DNA of 64,000 nt from Cristatella mucedo (Eukaryota; Bryozoa; Phylactolaemata; Cristatellidae), in the NCBI GenBank assembly GCA_009760855.2, contig WPIO01000180.1:462970-526969 (forward strand), in the 5' to 3' direction. Numbering within the stretch: position 1 is the stretch's first letter; the number at the start of each line of letters is the position of its first letter. Shown piece after piece: positions 47,691 through 59,209 of this stretch. A program made the translations under genes and the position numbers. The notes under the pieces are model-generated. The model had not been told where the DNA came from, made no database searches, and saw nothing but the letters and a program-made list of their open reading frames with translations.

Positions 47691-50600
47691 ATAATATTGC
47701 ACTTGATAAAGCACCCTCAGAGAACTTAATCTCTTTCTAGGCGCTTTACATTTGCTGCAAAGTGATACGCAATAGAATAGTAAGTAAAATCATGCTTGAA
47801 AAAAAAACAAAATGAATAACATGGTTAGGGGTTACATGCACTGGGTCAGCATGCAAATGTGGTTAGTGGCAGCATGAACAGTGTCAGCACGCATAAGCAC
47901 ACCAAGGAGGAATCACAGGGACCCACTAAATGCTGTCCTAAATAGGTATGTTTTTAAGTTTCTTTTAAATGTGGTCAGGTCAGGGGATGTTCTGATGCAG
48001 GTCGGGAGGGACTTCCAGGCTGTGGGAGCATACGAGCTAAATGCACGGTCTCCAAAGGATTTAAGGTTTGTACGAGGTATTTCTAGACTGTTGGATTCCG
48101 AAAAGCGAGTGGTACGATGCTTTGCCTGATGGGGTAGTATATCTGAAAGATAGGCTGGAGCCATAGAATGAAGAGACCTAAAAGTGAGCGACAAAACCTT
48201 GAAGTCAATCCGTTGCTTGACTGGTAACCAGTGCAGGTCGGCGAAAAGTGGAGTAATGTGGCAACTGCGACGCTCACGACAGACAAGCCTAGCTGCAGAG
48301 TTTTGCACCAGCTGCAATCGCCTGATCGCACATGCTGGTAGGCCAGTAAGCAGTGAGTTGCAGAAGTCGAGACGAGATGTCACGAATGCATGGACCAACT
48401 TGGACGTGGTATCCTTATCTAAACAAGCCCTAATTTTAGCAATGTTATGGAGCTGAAAATAGGCTGATTTGACTGTGGAGCTGATGTGGTCGTCTAACGA
48501 GAGGTCGCTTTGGAATATGACACCTAGATTTCGAGCTGATGCAACTGGAGATATGCTGGCAGAGCCAATTTTGAAAGTCAGCCTTTCCAATTTCTAATAA
48601 CACAAGGTTTGCCCATAACTAGTAAGTTAGTTTTATCATCGTTTAGTTTTAGAAAATTTGCTGCCATCCATGATCGGATGTTATCAATGCATGCAGCAAG
48701 TAAGTTGAGAGAATTTGAGGTGCTCGAAGGCTGGGAGGGATCAAAGCAAAGGTACAACTGAGTGTCATCCGCATAGAAGTGAAAGCCTAGATTGTGCTTG
48801 GCAATCACATCAGCGAGAGGGAGAGTATAAACGGTGAAAAGGACCGGACCTAGCACAGAGCCCTGAGGTACTCCATATTTCAGAGGTACTTCAGATGATC
48901 TTTGTCCATTCACGTCAACACTCTGGAGTCTCCCACTGAGATAGGACCTGAACCACTGCAGAGCAGTGCCAGTGATGCCCAGGCGAGATGAGAGGCGCTC
49001 TAGAAGTACTTTGTGATCGATGGTATCAAAAGCTGCCGAAAGATCGAGCAAAACAAGAAGAGACACTCTGCCCATGTCTGCATTCCTAAGTAGGTCGTTG
49101 TATACCCGAAGCAATGCTGACTCTGTGGAGTGATTAGCTCTAAAGCCAGACTGGAACTTACTAGCAAGGTGTGAGGTCTCGATATACGAGTTCAGCTGGT
49201 CTGCCACGACCCGTTCCAGTGTCTTTGATAGAAATGGTAGAAGGGAGACTGGTCGGTAGTTGCTCAAGTTCTCTCGGTCTAGTGTTGCTTTCTTGAGGAG
49301 AGGCCTGACTACAGCTTTTTTGAAAGGTGCTGGGACATGACCTGAGGCTAATGACATATTAATGATGTTGGTTATGCATGGCAGCAGCAGATCAATGCAA
49401 CGTAGGAGCAGGACAGTGGGAATAGGATCCAGTGGACTTGTTGTCTTCTTTGATTGAGATACGAGCTTTAGGACTACATCACTAGTGACCTGTTTAAATG
49501 CAGACATTGAGGCGCAGCCAGGAACCGAGGAACAGCATTCTAGTGGGAAGGTTGTCATCGCAGGGAATGATTCCCTGATTTTGTCTACCTTCTGCACAAA
49601 AAATCGAGAGAAGCGATCGGCTAGATCATCACAAGGATCATCAGGTAAGGAGCTAACCTGGGAACGGTTGAGGAGATGGTTTATTGTCGACATCAGCATT
49701 TTTTGGATTGTGCATCTGTGATTCAACAATGTTTCTATAGAAGCTAGACTTAGCCTTTGCTAGGATCGATTGGTACGACCTACAGTAGTCTTCATATGCC
49801 TATCGATGGACAGTTAGTCCGGATCTTTTGTATGCCTTTTCAAGCTTTCGTTTAGTAGACTTGGCTAGTTTAATGTCTGTGGTAAACCATAGGCCGTCTG
49901 GGCGGGGGCGCACAGTGCGCTTTGTCAAAGGTGCAAACTCGTCGAGCGTGTCAGCTAGTGTCGTGTTGTAGCAATCTACCAGTGATGACAGATCGGAGGG
50001 AGGACTGAGCAGCAAAGGTGAAGCAGATATGCTCGCACGGACAGCATCGATGTCAAGGGTCTTGAGGTTTCACGATTCACAGGTTATTTTAGAGGAGAAT
50101 GTGGGCACACACTGTAGATTGAATGAGATCTGCATGTGGTCAGATAAGCAGTGTTTGGTGATAACTGGTGATGACAAAGTGCAGTTATATGAGAAAATTT
50201 GGTCGAGTGTGTGACCCTTGATGTGGGTAGGGCCATGCACATGAGTCACAAGAGATAATGAGTCTGTCAATGTACGAAATTCGGGGCTGAAAGCGTCAGA
50301 TAAGTTATTAAAGTGAACGTTGAAATCACCCATAACGAGGAAGGATCGACTTCTTGCACACAGAATCATAATGAGATCGGAGAAATCTGAGATAAAGGAG
50401 GATTTGGTACCTGGTGGGCGATAGACTACTGCCACTATCGGTAGCTTGGTTTCGGGTGAGACCAAGACAATTGATTCAAAAGACTGCTTCGAGGGTACCG
50501 CAATGGCTTGAAGTTGAATTTCGAGCGCACGATCATAGCAACTCCACCTCCAGTTTTGATTGATCTAGGGGTGTGAAAGAACGTGAAACCAGATGGAGTA

Positions 50601-50883
50601 GCGTCTTTAATTGTCGGGCAGTTTATCGATTTCAGCCAAGTTTCAGTTAGGGCGAGCAGGTCGATACCATTTTCAGAAATAAGGTCGTTTATTACTAGAG
50701 GTTTATTGCACATTGAGCGAGGATTCCAAAGGCAAGCGTTAAGTCTGGCCGATTGGGTTACAACAGGCCTGATGACCACTAAGTTAGAGAGATTTACAGT
50801 GACGCATGCGGGGAGCGTGCTAAGCGGTTCGAGACAATGCTAGGAATACCAAACGAGCAGCGTCTAAGCTGGGGGTTCCGGCC
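47691..50883 (-). mobile_element. Inner LINE-A (copy 1), near full length
   Basis: A 3193-bp L2/CR1-like LINE with a single ORF in pieces. Endonuclease: 50779-50070 (WNPRSMCNK, LTETWLKS, VMGDFNVHFNN, HIKGHTLDQIF), with one frameshift near 50465. Linker: 50015-49800. Reverse transcriptase: 49729-48578 (NYRPVSLLPFLSKTLERV, LDLSAAFDTIDHKVLLERL, GVPQGSVLGPVLF, HFYADDTQLYLCF). C-terminal: 48590-47913. Then the 3' UTR, hairpin and short ATT tail. It is flanked by ACCTT on both sides (47686-47690 and 50884-50888) and 5'-truncated within the 5' UTR. Few disruptions make it the youngest LINE-A here. Confidence 0.93.
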
Positions 50884-53800
50884 ACCTTGAAGTCAATCCG
50901 TTGCCTCACTAGTAGCCAGTGCAGGTCGGCGAGAAGTGGAGTAATGTGGCAACTGCGACGCTCACGACAGACAAGCCTAGCTGCAGAGTTTTGCACCAGC
51001 TGCAATCGCCTGACCGCACACGCTGGTAGGCCAGCAAGCAGTGAGTTGCAGAAGTCGAGACGAGATGTCACGAATGCATGGATCAACTTAGACACGGTAT
51101 CCTTATCTAAACAAGCCCGAATTTTAGCAAAGTTATGAAGCTGGAAATAGGCAGATTTGACTGTGGAGCTGATGAGGTCGTCTAACGAGAGGTTGCTTAG
51201 GAATATGACACCTAGATTTCGAGCTGATTCGACAGGAGATATGCTGGCAGAGCCAATTTTGAGAGACAGCCTTTCCAATCTTTGAATCACACTGGGTTCG
51301 CCCATAACTAGTAAGTTAGTTTTGTCATCGTTTAGTTTTAGAAAATTTGCTGCCATCCAAGTGCAGATGTCATCACTGCATGAAGCAAGTGAGTTTAGAG
51401 AATTTGAGATGCTCGAAGGCTGGGATGGATCAAAGCAAAGGTACAACTGAGTGTCATCCGCATAGAAGTGAAAGCCTAGATTGTGCTTGGCAATCACATC
51501 AGCAAGAGGGAGAGTATAAACCGTGAAAAGAACCGGACCTACCACGGAGCCCTTAGGTACTCCATATTTCAGAGGTACTTCAGATGATCTTTGTCCATTC
51601 ACGTCAATACTCTGGAATCTCCCACTGAGATAGGACCTGAACCACTGCAGAGCAGTGCCAGTGATGCCCAGGCGAGATGAGAGGTGCTCTAGAAGGACTT
51701 AGTGATCGAAGGTATCAAAAGCTGCCGAAGCATCGAGCAAAACAAGCAGAGACACTCTTCCATGTCTGCATTCCTAAGTAGGTTGTTGTATACCCTAAGC
51801 AATGCTGACTTTGTGGAGTGATTAGCTCTAAAGCCGGACTGGAACTTACCAGCAAGGTGTGAGGTTTCGATATATGAGTTAAGCTGGTCTGCCACGACCT
51901 GTTCCAGTGTCTTTGATAGGAATGGTAGAAGGGAGACTGGGCGGTAGTTGCTCAAGTTCTCTTGGTCTAGTGTTGCTTTCTTGAGAAGAGGCCTGACTAC
52001 AGCTTTTTTGAAATGTGCTGGGACATGACCTGAGGCTAATGATATATTAATGATGTTAGTTATGCGTGGCTGAAGCAGATCAATGCAACGTAGGAGCAGG
52101 GCAGTGGGAATAGGGTCCAGAGGACTTGTTGTCTTCTTTGATTGCGATACGGACTTCAGGACTAGATCACTAGTGACCTGCTTAAATGCATACATTGAGG
52201 TGCAGCCAGGAAACGAGGAACAGCATTCTAGTGAGGAAGTTGTCATCGCAGGGATGGATTCCCTGATCTTGTCTATCCTCTGCACAAAGAATCGAGAGAA
52301 GCGATCGGCTAGATCATCACAGGGATCATCAGGTAAGGAGCTAATCTGGGAACGGTTGAGATGGTTTATTGTCAACGTCAGCATTTTTGGATCGTGCATC
52401 TGTGATTCTACAGTGTTTCTATAGAAGCTAGACTTGGCCTTTGCTAGGATCGATTAGTATGAGTTACAGTAGTCTTCATATGCCTGTCGATGGACAGTTA
52501 GTCCGAATCTTTTGTATGCTTTTTCAAACTTTCGTTTAGTAGACCTGGCTAGTTTAATGTCTGTGGTAAACCATAGGCCGTCTGGGCGGGGGCACACAGT
52601 GAGCTTTGTCAGAGGTGCAAACTCGTCGAACGTGTCAGCTTGTGTCGTGTTGTAGCTATCTACCAATGATGACAGATCGGAGGGAGGACTGAGCAGCGGA
52701 GGCGAAGCAGATATTCTTGCACGGACAGCATCGATGTCAAGGGTCTTGAGGTTTCGCGATTCACAGGTTCTTTTAGAGGAGGATGTGGGCACACACTGTA
52801 GATTGAATGACATCTGCATGCGGTCAGATAAGCAGGATTTGCTAATAATTGGTGATTAGAAAGTGTAGTTGTCTCAGAAAATCTGGTCGAGTGTGTGACC
52901 CTTGATGTGGGTAGGGCCATGCACATGAGCCACAAGAGACAATGAGTCAGTCAATGCACGAAATGCGGTGCTGAAAGCGTCAGATAAGTTATCAAAGTGA
53001 ACGTTGAAATCACTCATAACGACGAAGGACCGATTTCTTGCACATAGAATCGAAATGAGATCGGAGAAATCTGAGATAAAGGAGGACTTGGTACCTGGTG
53101 GGTGATAGACTACAGCCACTATCGATAGCTTGTTTTCGGATGAGACCAAGACAATTGATTCAAAAGACTGCTTCGAGGGTACTGCAAATGGCTTGAAGTT
53201 GAATTTCGAGTGCACGATAATAGCAACTCCACCTCCAGTTTTGATGGATCTAGGGGTGTGAAAGAACATGAAATCAGATGGGGTAGCCTCTTTAATTGTC
53301 GGGCAGTTTATCGATTTCAGCCAAGTTTCAGTTAGGGCGAGCAGGTCGATACCGATCTCAGAAATAAGGTCGCTTATAACCAGAGGCTTATTGCACATTG
53401 AGCGAGGATTCCAATGGCAAGCGTTAAGTCTGGTCGATGGAGTTACAACAGGCCTGATGACCACTAAGCTAGAGAGATTTACAGTGACGCATGTGGGGGA
53501 GCGTGCTGAGCGTTTCGAGACTATGCTAGGAATACCTAACGTGCCGGTACTCTGCTACCAGTTCCCGCCCAACGAGCGGCGACTGACCTGGCGGTTCTGG
53601 CCACCGCTGCGGCTATGGGGAGCTTTTCTTGTATTAATGCATAGTTCATGAATCCTAGCAACAACAGTAATATCCAGGAATGCATTTGATCTACGATGAC
53701 GGAGCGATAACAGCTGCTGACGATCATAACTAACATGGAGGTTACTAGCTGCCGGCGTAGCTAAGGCAGCCGCCGTCGTGGGAGACCCAGCAGCCCGAAG

Positions 53801-54060
53801 TGATAAGCGTTTAGATGTCCATAAGCACGTAATTTCTTACGCGCTACGGTCAAATAACAATCACAATCACTTTAAACAGGTCTTAACTGTATCTTTTCCG
53901 TATACGATGTTCGCAAGAACTTCGGTTTTCGGAAGAATTCTGCAACGAACACGAACGCGCGTTAGAGCGCTCTATGTCGGGACGCGAGCTACCAGTCTAA
54001 AGGGACTAAGAAGTCCTACTACACGAAGCACGAAGCCCGTGCTCGAGGCCAGTTGCGGTA
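50884..54060 (-). pseudogene. Outer LINE-A (copy 2), 5' UTR to RT/C-terminus
   Basis: The 5' UTR covers about 54060-53465, with homologous sequence at 27740-28200 and 58600-59050. Endonuclease is at 53464-52874; VMSDFNVHFDN has Ser in place of the Gly of GDFN, and the motif HIKGHTLDQIF ends at a stop. The linker is at 52819-52454 and RT at 52399-51689. RT/C-terminus at 51602-50884 includes FYADDTQLYLCF and LKLNDDKTNLLVMG. Several stops and frameshifts are present. Together with 47172-47690 it was about 3.7 kb before copy 1 inserted. Confidence 0.9.
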
Positions 54061-54286
54061 AGTAATTACTGCTAGGGCGAATCCCGCCGAAATGAGCCAA
54101 CTGATCCAAACTTCGTGGTCGAACAGCTCATGTAATCCAAAGTCTAGAGAGCTTCCGATAGCATGCACCCTCGGGCTTCCGCACACCCATGCATGCACAC
54201 AATATCAGCAGCGCGACCTTCGGCGCCTTGCCTTTCTCTGGATTGATAAAATGGCTCAGGTAGCTGGGTCACACGACGAGAATTCG
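54061..54286. other. Unique stretch upstream of LINE-A, nothing recognised
   Basis: Mixed short frames on both strands without motifs. It could contain an upstream SSUH2 exon, but no convincing exon was found. Confidence 0.3.
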
Positions 54287-54658
54287 GCTGCTGCAGGGCT
54301 TCCGTGACTCTGGCTCGGCCCACGGTACGCACCCATATACCTAGCCACGGCCAGTACACAGCTCGACACACGTGGTAAAGCTCTGATTGGTCAGCTCGTA
54401 GCTATGGCCCGTGAATGTTAGCTTTATTGCTAGCTCTGATACTTGCGGTACCCTATCCGCTGCTGCAGGGCTTCCGTGACTCCTCCTCGGTCCACGGTAC
54501 GCACCCATATCCCTAGCCACGGCCAGTACACAAACACGTGTGGTGAAGCTCTGATTGGTCAGCTCGTAGCTATTGCCGATGAATGTTAGCTTTATTGCTA
54601 GCTCTGATTGGTTCGAGGTGACGTTTGCTCCTTAAAATACTTGCGTTACCCTATCATA
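54287..54658 (-). promoter_or_regulatory. Tandem duplication with CCAAT boxes
   Basis: Two units (54287-54458 and 54459-54658, period 172 bp) share GCTGCTGCAGGGCTTCCGTG and CTCTGATTGGTCAGCTCGTA. On the minus strand each carries CCAAT (ATTGG on plus at 54386-54390 and 54554-54558, plus a third at 54607-54611). Unit 2 has about 30 extra bases. It could be the U3 region of an LTR or the upstream promoter of the minus-strand SSUH2 gene; the sequence does not decide. Confidence 0.5.
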
Positions 54659-54725
54659 TGCTGCCATGCAGCTTCCCATTCCACAATAAACGTTAGAAAA
54701 GTTAGAAGTTTTCTATGCACAGTTC

Positions 54726-55950
54726 TGTAGCGCCCTGCTGGCTGTGGCTGAATTTTAGCGCGAACAAGAGCTGTTCGGCGGCGGGCTAGAGCCCCTTTGT
54801 CCTGGAGCAGTGAGCCAGAGAGGAGCGTCAGTGCGGTTAGAGAGGAAGCGCTTAGGAGCAGGCCAGGAAGCTCTGAGACGAGCGGCGGCGATTCGGCCTT
54901 TAGAATTGGTTCGATACTCGCGGAAGCTGCCGATAGATGTTGGCTGGCCTGTCAACCCCGCCTTCCCTCTTTCCAAGAAATAATCTTCTGGAACCCATTC
55001 ACCATTCAAGCTGGACGGAGGTGCCCTTCCAGTGGCCTGGGGACGGTAGTAATTCCTTTGTGTAATGGGCCAAGGTGTCCGGGGCCCAATACCACTAAGC
55101 TCTTGCCCATTGTTTCAGCTAGGTATTTAAGAGTCGAGCGACGCTCGCTCTTGGCCTCGTGTCTTTTGTCTGTGGTCTTCTGTCTTTGGTCCGGCTCCGC
55201 CGTTGGACTCGTTTCTCTGAAAGCGAGGGAGGAGGGTGGGCTGTTCGCGGGCGATTGACGGAACAGGACGAGACAGCGCTAGGAGGATTCGGTGGACTCC
55301 ACCGAATGCGGTCGTATCGCGCCCGAGCTGGCATTTCGTGTTTCTTTCGTGTTTTGTGTGTGCGCGCTAGCACGGGGTCTCGGCATAGGGATTTACCGGC
55401 GCGAGCTAGGCGTAGTTGGCGTGTGTGGAGTATTCCTGCCGCACTGGTGGAAACCAAGTTCTAGTTCTCCGGGTAGGGTTTAGACTCCGGTTCGTGCTTC
55501 AGTGTGGAGGAGTAATCCCTCCGCAAGAGTGTGCAAGTTGGCGTGTTTGGGGTATTCCCTCGGCACAGGTGGGAACGGATTCCTAGTTCACCGGTTAGGG
55601 TTTAGGGTCCGGGTCGCGCTTAGTGTGGAGGAGTATTCCCTCCGCAAGAGTGTTGGTGCAGTTGAGAGCGTGCGAGGAGTGTGGAGATAAAGCTGAACTA
55701 GACGCGCAGCGACTTTGTGCGCTTGCGAATAAAGTTCAGTAAAATCCCCAATCTGTGTGTCTCGCTTTCCAATTCATGCCGCGGACTCGCGACCCCCTTT
55801 AGTAACGGTAAGCAGGTCAGCGCCAGAAACGCTCGTTTCGTGGCGGCCGGCTTATTGCGCGTAGGCGCGCACCGAACGGCAGTAGGCGCTAGGTTACGCC
55901 GCTAGGTAAGCGGCAGGTCAAGCCTACCCCGCCGAGCCTTCGGCGTTACA
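54726..55950 (+). mobile_element. Solo LTR, 1225 bp
   Basis: It begins TGTAGCGCC and ends GGCGTTACA, flanked by GTTC on both sides (54722-54725 and 55951-55954). A TATA-like TATTTAAGAGTC is at about 55125 and AATAAA at about 55728. No internal coding sequence accompanies it. The first part matches 12925-13385. A 4-bp duplication fits Ty3/gypsy-type integration; the source element is not in the window. Confidence 0.85.
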
Positions 55951-57139
55951 GTTCTATCCACCCAGAATGGTTCTCTGGGTTTCTATGTAGGGTCTCGTGC
56001 GCGATGGGGATTACGCGGTAGCCGTCGCGGAAGCAGCTCTGGAGCTGAGACAGAAGAAAGTGAGCAAAGTGAGAAAGTAGATGGAAGAGCGAGTTGACAG
56101 CGTGAGCAAAGGCCGACTCGCAGGCAGAAAGTTCTTCGCTGCAGGACTAGCGGGTTAGCCGATCGCAGCTGACCCGTTGCAATTAAATGCAGCTTAGTCA
56201 GCTGATATTATCCAACTGCAGCACCTAATGAATCGGTTACTCAGCTCGCCCGTCGGCCGGGCGAATTGGTGAGTCCGCTGGGGCAGAACGACATTGCGGG
56301 CGTGGCCGCGCCCTCAAGGGGTCCCCACCCCCAAGCAGCGAGAGACAGGCGATGGAAACAAACGTGGCGAAATATTCACCAACAGAAGCGTCGAGCGTGG
56401 TCGAGGCTATCATAAAGCCAAGCAAGTTCGAAGTGTCGCTCGAGGCCGAGCGGTCGGCAGCCGTAGGCGGCGCTGAAGTAGCCGCGAAGCACCTACGTTG
56501 AAGCAAGCGTCTCCATCCAGCACGTAGTGGCGGCGTAGTCGTGGCCGAACAGCGCCTGGTCGGCGGCGGCGTTGAGACGTAGCCGACAGCACATATATGG
56601 AGGGGAGCGTCGCCGACGAGCGCCGAGTGGCGGTGTAGTCGTAAAGGGCGTACCGTTTGGTCGTGGTTGGTTTGTCGCCGAGTTTCGGTGTCGAGTTATT
56701 TGTGGTCGGCTGCTCAGTTGAGTATTTGCGTCGAGTTGCTTTCGGTCGAGCAAGGTTGTATGTTCGAATCAATCGTCAGGGTCACCAGTTTGTATGGGCT
56801 CGCGCGCATGATGGCGGCGCGACGAAGATGAACGTTGCCCCCCACGAGCGATTTGTGGCCGCGAAGACGACGTGCTGTATTGCATTATACTCAGGCAACG
56901 CCAGCGTGCGAGCGTACATATGGATGAAGCGGAAGCCGTCGTGTAACCAGACATGTAACGAGCCGTCGTGTAACTAGCTCCGAGACGCCAGTAGAAAAGA
57001 GGAGAGAAGAAGGGAGAGCGAGTGGATAGCGAACAGCTCGACGCACAGGCAGAAAGCTCTTCGCTGCAGAACTAGCGGGGTCACGCAAGCATAACTGAAC
57101 TGTTGCTATTAAATCCAGCTTATTCCGCCGAGTCCATCC

Positions 57140-57204
57140 CTGCGATGACAGCATCCCCACTAGAATGCTGTTCCCCGATTCCTGGCTGCACTCGGTGTCT
57201 ACAT
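57140..57204 (+). mobile_element. LINE-A linker scrap (sense)
   Basis: CCACTAGAATGCTGTTCCCC and CCTGGCTGCACTCGGTGTCT match, inverted, the linker at about 49500-49565. Confidence 0.65.
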
Positions 57205-57418
57205 TTAACACGGAGGAGAGCAGTTTCAGTGGAGTGCTGCCTCTTGAACCCTTATTGAAATGTTTTTGACCTGTCCTTCTTTTCAATATGTTCAACCGGC
57301 GGCTTAGCAACAATTTTTTCAAGAACCTTTGACAAGAAAGGAAGAAGGGAAACAGGGCGGTAGTTTGCGAGGACCTCTGTGTCTAATCCAGGCTTTTTAA
57401 GTTTGGGTCTAGCGATTC
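57205..57418 (-). pseudogene. LINE-B RT scrap (minus)
   Basis: GAGGAGAGCAGTTTCAGTGG (the TETALL block) up to the NYRP/PGLDTE block at about 57400. Confidence 0.78.
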
Positions 57419-57652
57419 GTCCTTGATGTGCTTATACGTGCTGACACTGTCCATGCTGCCAATAACCACATTTGCATGCAGACCCTGTGCATGTCACCCC
57501 TAACCATGTTACTCATGTTGTTTATCAAGCCTGAAAATACTCACCATTCAATTGCATTTCCCTTTGCAGATAATGTAAAGCACCTAGAAAGAGACTGAGT
57601 TCTCTGAGGGCGCTTTATCAAGTGCATTATTAATATTATCATTATCATACTG
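57419..57652 (+). mobile_element. LINE-A 3' end (sense)
   Basis: 3' UTR (GCAGACCCTGTGCATGTCAC), hairpin AAAGCACCTAGAAAGAGACT and an ATT-rich tail. It is inserted in the second copy of the GC-rich direct repeat. Confidence 0.85.
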
Positions 57653-57755
57653 TTCAACCGCAGCGCCTAATGAGGGGGTACTAAGTTAGCCCGTTGGCCG
57701 GGCAGAGTGGGTAAGTCCGCCTGTGGCGGAATGACGTTGTAGGTGTGGCCACGCC

Positions 57756-58020
57756 CACATCCCAGCAAATTTCGCAGAGTCGCGGTGGGTAACCGAGAAG
57801 TGCTTGAAGCGATAGGGGTTGGTAAGGTGTTCAGCTTCGCGTTAACTTTGAATATCGCAAAGCTGCAATACGATATGGTTTACTTGTATCTAAGCTTGCC
57901 AAGGACCTCATTTCGCTAAAACCATGTGTACAGATTGGTTATAGAGTATCGCAAAGCTGTGGTTTTGAAATGAATTTATAGATAACCGTGCTTCGTGTTT
58001 AACCATCACATTTTACTCAA
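57756..58020. other. Intergenic stretch, nothing recognised
   Basis: AATATCGCAAAGCTGCAATA and GAGTATCGCAAAGCTGTGGT form a short local repeat. No coding signal. Confidence 0.4.
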
Positions 58021-58375
58021 TTGCATGTGGGCTTTCTCAAGAAATGGCCTCCGAGAGCTCTGTCCGGCCATCATCTTTAATCTGCCGTACACCTACTTTT
58101 TATCGATAGTAAGCAACTGCGGTTTCGATTCCGCATTCCGAGTTCTCTTTAACAATTTCAAGCCGTAGTGTATGCGCGTTCTTTTGATATGGCTTGCAGC
58201 GGCCCGGGTCAGCCAGCCTCTAAACATATTGAACTGCTCCCGACTAGCGTCACGACATCTCCTGACTTTAGCACATTTAAAAAGAAACTAAACACACACC
58301 TATCTATCACAGTATTTAGCGGGTTCCAGCGATTCAACCTTTTACTAACTGCAATACAGATACAATTTCTATAAG
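58021..58375 (+). pseudogene. LINE-A scraps (sense)
   Basis: A weak endonuclease-region piece (58021-58170) is followed by a C-terminal piece reading LPTSVTTSPDFSTFKKKLNT (58225-58360). Confidence 0.6.
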
Positions 58376-58599
58376 ACTGCGTGCAAATGCTGTATTTATT
58401 CCATATTTTAGAAAACAGTTTTACGAGTCAACTAACTAAATTGCAAGCCAGATCGCATGCCCGTTCTAGAGCTAAGGCCTCCAGTAGCACGGGTGAGCCA
58501 TCACCCGGATATGTCCGAGCTTAGACATAACAGCGGTTTCCACAGTAGGCTTCTTGCAACTAAGCTTAATGGCAGTTTACCTTTTTATTGGAGGTTGGC

Positions 58600-59200
58600 T
58601 CGCCCAAACCATGTAAGGCCATAACATGAGAACGGGAAAGCGAAATTGCCTGACATTTGGCGTGCAAGCCCAGGACACTCTTTTCTGTAATGAGAAGTCA
58701 ATCTCGCTTGTCGACACCAAGCACTATCAGCGCTTCTTTTCATTTGCATAATTATCTTCTGAAAATCCTGGTTCTTACGAGAATCGTATACGGAAACTGA
58801 TATTGCTAAGACCTGTTTAAACGTCATCGGTCTGCTGTTTGACCGTTGTTCGTGAGTAATTACGTGCTGTGGACATCTTATCGCTTACAGCTTGGGGTTA
58901 GGTCACCGTGCCTTCCGCCGGGGCCAGACCTAGATCCGCCGGTTGCTGGTAACCGGCTTATTAGCTGCGATCATGCGTAACCTATTATCGATTCATTATC
59001 GTCGTTCAAATGCATTTCTAGTCCGATTGCTCTTATTATATACGTATTATACGATTCAATTTCAGCTACCCCAACAAACAATTGCATTTGTTCGAAAAGC
59101 CACTCCTATAAATATTTAAAGAGCCTAGAAAGAAATGGAGTTCTCTAAGAGAGCTTTTATCGAGTGCATTATTATTGTTTTATTATTATTAAAAAATGTA
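58600..59200 (+). mobile_element. LINE-A 5' UTR piece joined to a 3' end (sense)
   Basis: 58600-59050 matches the 5' UTR of copy 2 (reverse of 54060-53640), for example GACCTGTTTAAACGTC and TATCGTCGTTCAAATGCATT. 59085-59195 is the terminal hairpin and tail. The whole ORF is missing between them. A stretch at 58376-58599 before it shows nothing recognisable. Confidence 0.7.
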
Positions 59201-59209
59201 ATATCACTA

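Larger units (their letters stand above)
55955..57755 (+). mobile_element. GC-rich LTR-type block with split direct repeats
   Basis: Segments 56040-56215 and 56975-57130 resemble each other (CAGGCAGAAAGTTCTTCGCT against CAGGCAGAAAGCTCTTCGCT). So do 56216-56316 and 57654-57752 (CCCGTCGGCCGGGCGAATTGG against CCCGTTGGCCGGGCAGAGTGG). The second copy is split by LINE fragments at 57131-57652. A 49-codon frame at 56353-56502 (METNVAKYSPTE..., with IIKPSKFEVSL) resembles a gag N-terminus. Most likely remnants of an LTR element; no pol was seen. Confidence 0.5.

Noticed and set aside
53908-54062. Plus-strand ATG frame rich in Arg and Ser, like a mitochondrial presequence, ending at a strong donor TTGCG|gtaagtaat
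   Set aside because: The same DNA is the antisense of the LINE-A 5' UTR (homologous stretches at 27740-28030 and 58600-59050, both continuous with LINE-A), so the frame is most simply an accident of that repeat.
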